A DNA stretch of 64,000 nucleotides from Podocnemis expansa (taxonomy: Eukaryota; Chordata; Testudines; Podocnemididae). Below are positions 13,011 through 24,500 of this stretch, one piece after another. A program made the position numbers and the translations under genes. The DNA lies in NCBI GenBank assembly GCA_007922195.1, contig ML682005.1:41883177-41947176 (forward strand). Direction: 5' to 3'. Numbering within the stretch: position 1 is the stretch's first letter; the number at the start of each line of letters is the position of its first letter. The notes below the pieces were generated by a model. That model did no database searches. It was not told the origin of the DNA and was given only the letters and a program-made list of their open reading frames with translations.

Positions 13011-15189
13011 ACACCAACTGACTGTCGGAGCTGTTCAGCTTTTACCTTCACACCATCTCAAGAGTCTGCCTGGGGATGCACTAATCCTCAAATCAAACGA
13101 GGCAAAAGTTCAGCAACTGTTACTGCTTTAGGCCTGTTTTAAAAACAATGCAAATTGGAGCATGTAGCCCACAGATGAACCAATTTGAACTCATTTGAGA
13201 AAATAGAGAACATCTTAAACTTTCAGTACAGAGCCCAAAAATACTATGATCAGATAGTTCCCCATTATATCTCTATGTAGTTGTTTCTCAGCTGAGTTTG
13301 AACGGCTTTGCTTCAGATTTTAATCAGTGCTAGATGCTGTACTGTGTTCATAGATGTGAGTTTGATCCTGTTAGGTGCTGAGTGGTTCCTGACCAATACC
13401 AGTGCTTTTTTTGTGTTGTGGGTTTTTTTTTTTTTCTCCTTAAGAAAAAAGGGGCCAGTACTTAGCAAAGAACCCGGGGGTGGTGGCGGCGGCAGTGGCA
13501 GCGGGAACCGGGACAGCATTGCTATGAAAAAAGGATGGTGGTACTCAGTACCCCTGAATATTATTACAAATAAAAGGTGCCGGTACTCAGTGCCCTAGAA
13601 CCATCACCAAAAAAGCCGTGACAGATCCTAGGCATCATCAAGTGAAAGCCAAGGAACTCAGTGCTGTCCAGGAGGTGCTCAGTATCTTGAAGGACTCAGT
13701 CCTAGCATAGGGCCAGGTTCTGGTCTCAGTTAATCGGATGTAAAACTGGAGTATCTCTAGCAGTGCACTGAGTACATTTATGCCATCATGTAAATCTGAT
13801 CAAAATTTTATTCCTATTAATAGTTAGTTCTCTGCTTAAAGCATTATAGGCCTAATGAAAAGACATTGTTGTAAGATGTCATGCAGCTGTGGCACAGACA
13901 CAGATGCACAGAAGACATTTGTGGAAGCCCTGTGAGCTGAGAGAGGGGTGTGGCACAAAGTTTTTTGCAAGTTTAATATTCCAGAAATATTACATGAAAA
14001 AGCTATTAATTTCCTTTCCCCTATGCCAGGCATGCATTTGAAGATTTGATTAATGAGCTATGACCAGCATCATACCCAGAATGCATTCTATATATTCAAG
14101 GGGCATGCTGTGTATTATTATAGCATACACATAGTCCATTTTAAAGCAGATGCCTAGGTTTCTACTTACAAAACAATGAAGTACATAAGGTTCATTCAGA
14201 TATTAATGAGGCAGCTTCTCAAGGCTCTTTCACAAAGCTCCAGTTATCTAGCAGTTATAGTAAAGAGGAAACATGGTCACAAGGCCAGGATATTACAGAA
14301 CCCAGATCCTATCTACTATGGGTTGACTATAATGACCCTGAGTATCTAATCAGTTCTGGCTTTTGAAACATAAAGATCAGTGCTGGCTGCAGCACACAGA
14401 TATCTTCAGGTTAGTAATAATAACAGCAGTCCTGGGGCTAGAAATACTTCTGGCAGAGCTCCAAAGCACCTCTTCTTGCTAAATAGAATCCCTCTGACCT
14501 TGTCTAGAAGCAGTCACAGGCTTCAGCAGTGATTAATGAGATCTTAAGGAACATTTAGACATTTTAAAGTCAATATATAACCGGACTGCCTGTGACATTT
14601 CAGAAATAGACTTAACTCTCTTCATCTAGTGCATTTGAAATGCAGTAAGGGTAAAGCTTCCACATAGCTCCAGTGCTTATATTTAGTAAATTCATTTAAT
14701 GCTTGTGAAAGGTCCTAGATTATCAGCCCAAAGAGTCCTCTTTCCACTGGACAGCAAGAACAATATGTCACTGAATCATAATGTCCTGCCATTGTTCTTC
14801 AGTGTTGTTCAGCAACTCCAGGGGTAAGACAATAGTTCAGTTTTCCTGACTGCTCATTCAGCCCCTGCCTCTCTGCTGAGACTGCTTAAGAGTCAGTTGT
14901 GATACATTTTTTTTTTTAATGTAGACACCTCCTTTTACTTAGGATGCTGAATGGGATAGACAACATTCGTGCCACAGAAGAGAGACCATCTGATGAATTG
15001 ACAGCACACTTCCCTCTCTCTCTCACCATATAAATAACTCCCTTTTCTTCCCAAAGTTCTTGCAATACTATCTCCCTGCTGTCCCCATGTCTCTCTGCAA
15101 CAACACAGTAACCATTACTGAGATGATAAAAGCTAAGAGAGTAGATTTAGGACTACTTATATTTTTAAATGAACCCTAATTATTGTCTT

Positions 15190-15350
15190 TTAATCTTCAG
15201 AGCTCTCTACACACAATATTGTCTATGAAGTAGATTATGAGAGAGGTAACCAGATGGGGAGACTGAGGCAGAGGGCCACAGATATAACCTGTGTCAGAAC
15301 TGGGATTAAACTGTAGCATATTCTGGCTTCCAGTCCTGTGTTGAATCTAT
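15190..15350 (-). repeat. MIR-type SINE remnant
   Basis: cagatggggagactgaggca and tcagaactgggattaaactg are the reverse complement of the MIR core. Confidence 0.6.
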
Positions 15351-15827
15351 TGGACAGTGTTTGTTTGTCTCTACAGCTTGTTTTTACATCTAAAGTGTAA
15401 TTCTTTCAAGAAAGTTGCTCTTGAGCTGTTCCATAGATATTTAATAATGCTATCCTGGAATTCAAGGCAGAAAAAGTGACTAAAAGTTCAAATTGGGAAG
15501 AGTTTAATTCTCAGGAGGCCATTGCTTTGTAATGTGAACAAGTTAGCTGCAAAACTTGTCATCCCTTGTATGTTCCATGTGAGAATTAAATAAAGAGAGG
15601 AAATACCTTTGCAGGCATTTCTGTTGTTGTTCTGAAAACCAAGCCGTCGGTCTCAACAGACCATGAAGTAAAAAATCAGGCTTGTAAACATCTAATAATC
15701 TCATGACTCACTTGGCCTAGAGGGATTCATTTACCCTTTATCACTTCTGATGAAAGCAGTTCTGTCTCTGTCTTCAATTGGTTCATAATCAAACATTGTC
15801 TTTGACTTTTGTACTATTACCTTGCAG

Positions 15828-15954
15828 GAATATCTTCCAAACTCCCAGAAATCATGTCAGTAGGATCCCATTCATTCTCCCCTGGTGGTCCCAATGGGAT
15901 TATTAGAAGTCAATCCTTCGCTGGCTTCAGCGGTCTTCAAGAAAGACGATCTAG
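15828..15954 (+). CDS. RIPOR2: RIPOR2 coding exon 1 (residues 1-34, with 5' leader)
   Basis: The acceptor is cttgcag before 15828; the ATG chosen is 15854, with A at -3. Codons read [20 protein letters not shown] and on to ERRSR. The 26 nt before the ATG are open in the same frame (ISSKLPEI), so an upstream exon could extend the N-terminus in some isoforms. Contains R18-S-Q-S21, a 14-3-3/AGC-kinase-like motif. The exon ends after CTAG at 15954 and is followed by GCAAGT, a GC donor. Confidence 0.93.
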
Positions 15955-18900
15955 GCAAGTACCATCTGGTTTTTGGGGGAAGCTTTCAGCTCAAGAACTG
16001 AAACTCATTTTGGAGACTGAAAGGTTTTTGGTTTCTGGCCTTGGAGTTGAATCTGTTTGCTGTAGGTCAGTGTGTCTGTGTTTATCTCCACGCAACTCAG
16101 CTTTCTTGCATGGAGGAAAAAGAATGATGATACCCTCTCTCTTCAGTGCAACAAATCTTTGGGCTTTATTTTTATTTAATATAGGGTTTGCCACTTTGCC
16201 CTCTGGCTTCAGTCTTGGAGCAATTTTGCTGCTGTCTCAGATCACTGCTTTTTAGTTCATGAAATTGTACAGTAATGCTTTTTTTCAGCATGTACAAATG
16301 TCCAGAAGTGTCTGAAGCCCAACCCCACCCTAGGCTTTAGCACCCAGTCACAACTTCAAAATGCTGTCTACACAGCTGTGTTTTTGGTTTTTTTAGACCG
16401 CTAGTGTGGGCTTGACTACCTTAGCCAAATGTTGACTCAGGCTGGGAAGTTCTCTTCCACAGGCTGTGCAGATGCAAGTTATTGTTAGCTTGATTAAATT
16501 CTGCTAATTTTTTTCTAGCTTTCATTGAAGCAGGGAATAACAAGAGACAAGGATTCAGCAGGAATTTTCAAAAGCCATATGAGAGTGTGTGATTTCTGGA
16601 AATAAAGTGAATTTACCTGCAGTGCTTAGAGCAAGAGTTAGTCAATTATTTTTTTTGTCATGGTCCAGATTTCTTGGTCAAGACTGAGTCAAGGCCCAGA
16701 CTCCAGAGAAAATAATTTTAAGACACAGTAACAATAATGATGATAAGTAAATAAGATTTTGGACCTCATTCAAAAGCATCTGGAAGTCTAGATTTGGCCC
16801 ATGGTCCACCTATGGACTGCCCTTGGCCTAGAGGATGAGACTGAGATCACACTCTCACATGGTACACTGTACAAACATCAAGACAGTGCCATTCAGTAGT
16901 GTATAGGTTTTTGTATGATTAAAAATTACCTTTGTTCTCACTACCAGGGTGTCACTTTTAGGCCACTTGCTGCTGTTCTTTAGCAGTTTTTGATGGGACA
17001 AACCCGGAATAAGATGTATAGAGCTGTCTGATGTGGCTAAGCCTAAAGTGTAGCTATTATTTACCAGACAGGCTCTCAAGCCTCAGTGACTGGAACATCA
17101 CATGCTGATAGCCTGACAACAAGTACTGCTCAATACAGCTGTAAACAAACAAACCTCCAACAAGCACTAACATAAGAAGATTACTTTCAGCTAAAAGAGA
17201 TAACATCATGCCATGGCAATGTGCCTTTGAAATCACTGTGATTTATAGTGTATGCCTTTCATGTTCCTTTTGCAGGTGTAACTCCTTTGTTGAAAATTCC
17301 TCTGCACTTAAGAAGCCCCAAGCGAAGGTGAAGAAAACGCACAATTTGGGACATAAGAACAGCACGACCTCCAAAGAGCCCCAGCCTAAAAGGATGGAAG
17401 AGCTCTACCAGGCATTAAAGAATGGATTGGAGTAAGAGATTTTATCAGTGGATCACTGAAGCTTTGTTTACTACTTTAGAGTTGAAAGCAGTGTGTTCTT
17501 GGGAGTGGGGTGCCTCAGTCAGGTCAGGGTATATCAAACTGCTGACTTCTGCTCTCCTCTGTTATCCCCACTTGTCCACAGGAAGCAAATGCATATTTTG
17601 AAATCCTGGCTCCTTTAAAGTCTGTGGCATAATTCCCTTGACTTCAAAAGGATCAGGATCTCATCCCTAGACTGTCACTCCAAATTTCCAAAGGGATAGC
17701 CGTGTTAGTCTAGTCCAGCAAAAAAACAAGGAGTCGTGTGGCACTTTACGACTAACAGATTTATTTTCGCATGAACTTTCGTGGGAGAAAATCCTACTTC
17801 TTCAGATGCTTCGAAGATGGGTGAACTTACAGAATGGAATGAAAATTTCTCTCTCATCGCATGGCAGATTCACCCCACTCAATGAAATACCAGATAACAT
17901 CACAGAATGTAGTTCTGTCTTTGTCAGACAGGGACAAGGACAGCATCAGGGAAGACACAGCTGACAAACTAAACAGCATCTTAGTTCACTCAAAACGCAG
18001 CTGTTCAATATACTTGAAAGCATTAATCTGTTACTCAACAGCTAAAGAAATGCTCCCATTGCCTGTTTAGTTGGTGCAGGCCTGAGGGTTGCCACATGCA
18101 AAGGACTGGGAGATAGGGAGGGTTTTTGTGATAATCAGGTCAATATAAATATGATGTACCTGTTTAAACCAAGTTCCAAAGGGTTAGCCATGTTAGTCTA
18201 GTTTAGCAAAACAAACAAGGAGCCCTGTGACCGTTTTAAAGACTAACAAATTTATTTATCGCATGAGCTTTCCTGGGAGAAAATCCCACTTCATCAGATG
18301 CTTTGAAGAAGGGGGAACTTACTTAGGTTGCTTCATCTTCAAAGCATCTGACTAAGTGGGATTTTCTCCCATGAAAAGTGGGATTTTTCTCCCACTCATG
18401 ATTAAATAAATTTGTTAGTCTTTAAAACTGCCACATGGCTCCTTGTTTGTTCTGTTTAAACCAGTATGTGGTGAGAATAGCTATTTATTTACATCATACC
18501 TGGAGTCTTGTGGCACTTCTAAAGACTAACAAATTCATTTATCACATGAACTTTCATGAGATAAATAAATGGTTAGTCTTTAAAAGTGCTACAAGACTCT
18601 TGGTTTGTTTTGCTGAACTAGACTGACATGGCTACCCCTGTGGAACTTGTTTACATCAGCATGCCTTTCACAGAACTCAGGAATCAGCAACACGAGGTAC
18701 AGAAATGTAACAGAGTTCATGATTCCCTCTCTGGTTTATCTTTACAGTGAGTACCTGGAAGTTCATCAGACAGAGCTGGATAAGTTAACTGCTCAGTTAA
18801 AAGACATGAAAAGAAATTCACGGCTGGTATGTGTTATCCCATGATTCAAATGATAAAGCATTCTATACCACTTGCACAGATCAAGGGGAACCTTCTCTAG

Positions 18901-21493
18901 GCATCAGAAAAAAAGATGGGATGTAAGGAAGTTTTAGAGAAGCAGTTTCTACTTCAGCTCAGGTGGCCAACATACTACTATTTAAAAAATAAGGGACTGT
19001 TTTCTTAGAAACCCAGTCCCACCCCTTATCATCATATTATTATAGTCTAGGGGTGCCCAAACTTAGGGAACTCAAGAGCTACACAAGTTGGTTATTAAAC
19101 CTTTGTGAGCCGCACTGAGGCATAGAGCCATGTACTTCTACCTACTCCAAAATTACTAAGTTTAAAATTCATTGCACACTTTAATTTTATCAAAAAAAGA
19201 GGGCAAATATTGATCCTACTAACGTCAGATTCTAATAAGTACTTAAGGTTACCATGAAAACTAGGCCCATCCAGTAAAAATGTTGTTTCTCTCCACTGTC
19301 CCCAACCATGCCACGCTTCTCCCTACTGTGCTCTTCTGCAAGCCACACTTTTTCTTTCAGGAGCTGCATGAGGGTTGTGAGCCACAGTTTGGCCACACCA
19401 ATCATAGTCATCAAGAATAAATAAACAATGAGTACTCATCTAAATTTGTCTGAGGTATTTCTCACTGCTTTTTGCAGTACATAAACAACTCCCAGTATTG
19501 TTGTACAGAGATTTAAAAAAAAAAAAAAGAGAGATGTCCTTTGTAATAAGGGACTGTTAGCAACCCTGCTTCTGACCCAGGAACTTTTTTTGTATTTCAG
19601 CTATAAAATCATAATAGGGCACTGTGGCAGTGTACTGTTCAATGCTACAACACATTAATCATTATCTCCCTTTCTTTATTGCAGGGGGTGCTGTATGATC
19701 TCGACAAGGTATGTTGCTCTCTGGGGCAATGGTGCTGCAAAGAAAATATTAAAAATTGAGTGATATGTGTTGAGACCTGGAGACAGCTGGTACAAAAAGC
19801 TGCTCAGAGCTTGATTTTTCCAGTCAGACAAGGCAAGAGGCCATTTGGGGAGAGGCAGGCAGGACTTGCTACTGACTTCATTGGGAATGGGATCAAATCC
19901 TGGGGGGTTCAGAAACATCTACAGTGAGTTCACCAAGAAAACCTCTTCAGGCACATTGCACATAAAGAAGGGTAACCCCCAAATTAGACTCTTAAAAAAA
20001 AAAAAAAAACATACAAAGAAGGTCAGTGGAGAACAACCACCGACAGCCACTGCTTCAGCTCCAGTCAATGCCTCCTCTGCAGTCTGGACACATCCGCCAC
20101 TTCCTTATCTTCCAGCACAGGGCCCAATTTAGTGTGAGGGCACTTTAGTGGAGCTTTGCCCTCCCACAACAGTGGATCCACCAAGACTACAGGTGTATCT
20201 AGCCTGTACACTCAGTACAAATCCTGCAAAAAACAAAGGCCACCCCTCCTCAGAATAGGGCTGGTTGGAAAAATAAGGATTTCCCTAAAACTTTAATGAA
20301 CATATAGGAAAAAATGTAAAATCAGAACAATTTCAGTTTTCAAAAATGTTTGGTAACATTTTGGTGTTTTGAAAACCAAAAACTGATTCCCTTCCCGCCC
20401 CCCACCCACCCACCCAACCCCAACAAATCCTAACTGAAAACTTCCATTTTCATTGAACTATTTTAAAAGGTGTTTTTTTGTTTTTTGCATAAAAATTTGT
20501 ATTTGTCAGAACCATTTTTTAAACAAAATAGATTGGGCTTTTTTTTTTTTTTTCATCCTAATCAGCTCTACTTTTGAGTGAAACAGTAATTGTGTTAAGA
20601 TAAAGCACCTTATTCATGTACGAAAACCTCTCCAGAGCAAATAAAAGCTTCAGTTTGGAGAAAAGTTTCTTTGAAGCTCACAGTGGCTTGAGATAGGAAA
20701 AACAGCAAAAGTGCAGATTTCTGGAAGGAATCTCTTAAAAAAAAAACAAAAACAATTAACTGAGCTTTTAGAAGAAAAAATCACTCATTCCTTTCATTTT
20801 ATTTGCAGCAAATCAAAATGATTGAAAGATATATGAGAAGGTTGGAGTTCCACATTAGTAAGGTAATGAACAATCCTATGTTTCTTCTGCATCTGCTTTT
20901 ATGTTGTTAAGAAAACTAACCATTGCCTGGCATGTGATAGCTCCCACTCCAGAGGGACCTGCTCACCACAGCCTGTCCCAAATGCACTTAAAGTGCTGAA
21001 ATTACTGCTAAAACAAAAACGGGGGGGGGGGGGGTAAAAAGCTTTAAACCCTCTGAGGTTCGCCAATTCTACGTGCACGCTAAACATTCCCACTGACAGC
21101 AAGTGCAAAAGAAATGCGGGGTCAGGATCTTGATGAGAAAGCGAAGATCTCCTACGTTCACTTCGAAGTGACACTTGCATCTGCAAGAAGTTTAATCTCA
21201 CAGCTTGATCTACTGCATATTAAAAGCTCAGTCAGACTAGGGTTGTCTTCTGGATTCCAGCTGTAGGGCCTAATCTGTCATTTCTAACCTGGTTTTTACA
21301 GACATTTTACTCCACTGAGCCAAATTCTGTGCAGTTACACCAGCATAGACTTTGAATAACTCCATCTAATTCCATTAGTATACTCTTGATTAGCATCTTT
21401 TAGGTATCACTATATCTAGTACTTAACGTTTTTCCCAATTCGACAAAATGATGCATTTATACGATGGATGGATTGTCTGCTGAGGCATTCATT

Positions 21494-21570
<77 letters not shown>

Positions 21571-24500
21571 CTTGTTATATGCAAGAGTGATCAGTGCACA
21601 AAACAGACTTTAATTTTGTTGTTCACATAATTACATTGCTCAAAGAAAATCTTTAAGAAATAGATTGAAGTTTTCTCTCCAAACAGTACACTTCCTTGCT
21701 GGTAACCTGCATGGCAAAATTATAGCTTGCATCATATTTTCTGTCTAAAACCATCCTACTCCATCTCTGTCCTGCTCAGAGCCTTGGGTTTCTGTGGTTA
21801 CAATTGGAATGAAAAGAGATCCTAAACATAAAAGGACCTAATAATCACAACTTTACTTGCTCAGTATGTTAGTTCACTGCTCTATAACTCCTGGCAACAA
21901 ATAAATAGACTTGGGGTAAGAGAGTTTACCATCAGATCTAAAGCAGCTATTTAGGAAAATAAATGTTTGGGTGTATTTTTATTTTATTTTTAAATGGATA
22001 GAAACAGAAGAATCTTTCAAACCAGGATAAATTATGTTGTCTTCTGAAAACAAGGTATCTTCTTAGTGCTAAATACTGCTGTCATTCTACACAGGAAACA
22101 AAGTATGGAAAACAGGAAGTGTAGTAGCAGGTGGCAGATTTTTACCATGACAGATAAATTCATCTTAACCAGGCTTAGAGGTGCAGACACAGTGTCTGAG
22201 CACAGGGTTGGGCCCCACCCTGATTACAGAAGTAAATATTGAGTGTCAACTATTTATAGCAGCTCTTTAGAAAGGAGTAGTTGCTAGCTAAAAAGATTAA
22301 TAAATGTAGTGGGCTTGTGTATCAGCTAAGTTTGGTCTGTAATTCTGAAGTGTTAATAAAGTTATCTTTTCTTCCATTAATCTTTGTTGAAGTCTTCCAT
22401 TTGTAAACTGCCATATGTTTTAGTTACAGGTCCTTCAAATATATTAGATCAGCCATTATGAATCCAAACCAGCCTTGTTAGTTTGATTTTTCACATCTTG
22501 ATTTCTGAAACTGTGGATGGGATCATATACTTAGCATATTCCCTTTTCCCATTCCCAGGCAACAGGATTTTTGTTAGAGCTGAATGGGAAAATTTGATTT
22601 AGAATCTGAATATTCTCAGGGTCTAGGGTTTGATTCAGGTTTATTTCTAATGTCCATGGTTAGCAAGAACAATGGAAAGAACAAATGTGACAACCTCTTC
22701 TGGTTTTCTTCTGGTGATGCTAAAACTCTTAAAATAACTTCCTTTTGCTAATGAAACCAACCAGATTCCTCTTGCTGCATCCAAACAAGTGGAAGTCACA
22801 CTGCTGCAGGTCCCCACCAAATAAGTAAGCTATAATAATGATGCACCTGAAGGACAAGCTTTTAAAAGAAAAAGACAGATGGGACATTGGATAAGTGAAG
22901 GAACTATTAATAGCAGATAGAGGCTTTTCTTCTTCTTCTTCTAAGCTCTGATCTAAAACTGGGCCACACAGCTAGAGAACTAGGACTGAGATTTCAAAAA
23001 GAGATTAGGGAATTTTGGGTGCCCAATATGAGACAGTTGAAAGGGCCTGATTTTCAGAAGGTGGGAGTATCAGTACTCAAAACAACAAACTACTTTTGAA
23101 AATGTTAGCCCAAGTTTTTACTACCTAATGCAGTGGTTTTCAGACTTAGGGTCGGAACCCAGTACTGGGTCAGAGATCCTCGGGCATTGGTCGTGATGCC
23201 CCTTGCTGCCACTGCCAAAAGACTGGAATGCATTGCTCAAAGATGTAATTGTTGGGTCGTGGGCATAAATGATTTTTTTTCAATTGGGTCCCAAGGGAAA
23301 AAGTTTGAAAATCACTGACTTAATGGATGTTCAGTGGTCTGACTCTATGAGATACAGACTTCTTTCAGTTTCAGGGTAACTATACCTCTATTTCCACCCC
23401 CACCCTCCAGTGGTCCACTGCAGGAGTTCCCAGTCAGGCACCAGTCTACTGCCATCAGTTGTCTCTGGGTAAGGACCCTTGTTCCTTGTCACTGAAGGGT
23501 TTAAAGCTGCAGAACTCTCTGCTTACATTCTGATATCTGCAGCTAGTCAGCCTTTCAAAGGCTAGAGCTTGAGCTTTGCTTTCTCCTGAGGAGCTAGGAT
23601 GAGTCAATGGCCAGCCGTTACAAGTTACCACACAGCTCTTTCTAAGCCAGCATCTTTATGCTTAGAGTAAAAACATTATGCAGAAAAATATTAAAGAACA
23701 GAAGTTTGTGGATGCATGCTAATAGCTTCCCATAGATCAAATAGCAGTCTTTTAGCATCCTTGTACATTGAAGTCCTCCCAACCCTTCTGTCAGGATTGG
23801 GTCCTGCCATAGGACAGAAGATCCTGTCCATCTGCTGGATCAGAAGGAAGGCCCAAAATCAATACAAGCTCATCTTTTCATACCAAAAGCCTTTCTTTTG
23901 TCTTTTAGTCTCTGGAAAGTCCAGCTTGAACCAGTAATACACAGGGGCTGGTATCTCTGTAGAATTGATTAGACTCAATGAGTTACCTGAATGACCTCTC
24001 ATTGTTTTTATTTACTGGATGAGCTGTGGTGGCTCTTCCTCCATGGAGGAGAAAATAATCTTAGAGGGCTCAGTCCTCTTGGGGCTGTTTTTTTCCAACA
24101 TCTTCATTAATGATCTGAAGGATGGGGTGGATTGTACCCTTGTTAAGTTCACAAATGATACTAAACTGGGGAGCGTGGTTGATACTCTTGAAGGCAAGGA
24201 TAGGATACAAAGGGACCTAAACAAATTAGAGGACTGTGCCAAAAGAAATCTGCTGAGGTTCAGTAAGGACAAGTGCAGAATCCCAGAGTGTTAGAAGGAG
24301 AAATCCCATGCACGGTGCACAGGGGATCAACTGGGTAGGCATCAATTCAGCAGAAAAGGATCTGGGTTAACAGTGGACAAGAGCTACATATAAGTCAACA
24401 TTTATGTCCTTGTTGCGAGAAGGCTAACAGCATATTGGGCTGCATAAGTGGAAGCACTGCCAACAGACTGAGGAAAGTGATTATTCCCCAGAATGGCTTA

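Larger units (their letters stand above)
1..15827. other. Upstream or 5'-intron region without a supported exon
   Basis: No RIPOR2-like coding sequence or CpG-rich promoter is visible. Contents I can support: a MIR split by a DNA element (605-1290), hAT elements (1703-1894, 12721-13010), a CR1 endonuclease fragment (about 4860-5910), fold-back repeat pieces (6041, 6755, 9328), an LTR-like or composite repeat (8120-8870) and a minus-strand MIR (15190-15350). The acceptor before exon 1 means this is probably intron of a longer transcript whose first exon lies outside. 1905-4440, 6900-8100, 9420-12700 and 13015-15190 otherwise look featureless. Confidence 0.6.

Noticed and set aside
1..15827. 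A RIPOR2 promoter or first exon
   Set aside because: No CpG-rich stretch, matching phase or family-like N-terminal coding sequence was found.
15959..15960. GT as the donor of exon 1
   Set aside because: Joining there to exon 2 gives Gln-Val-stop; the GC donor five bases upstream restores the conserved reading.
24019..24294. 91-codon frame as a possible gene
   Set aside because: It is the reverse-transcriptase remnant of a CR1 LINE with a mutated catalytic motif.
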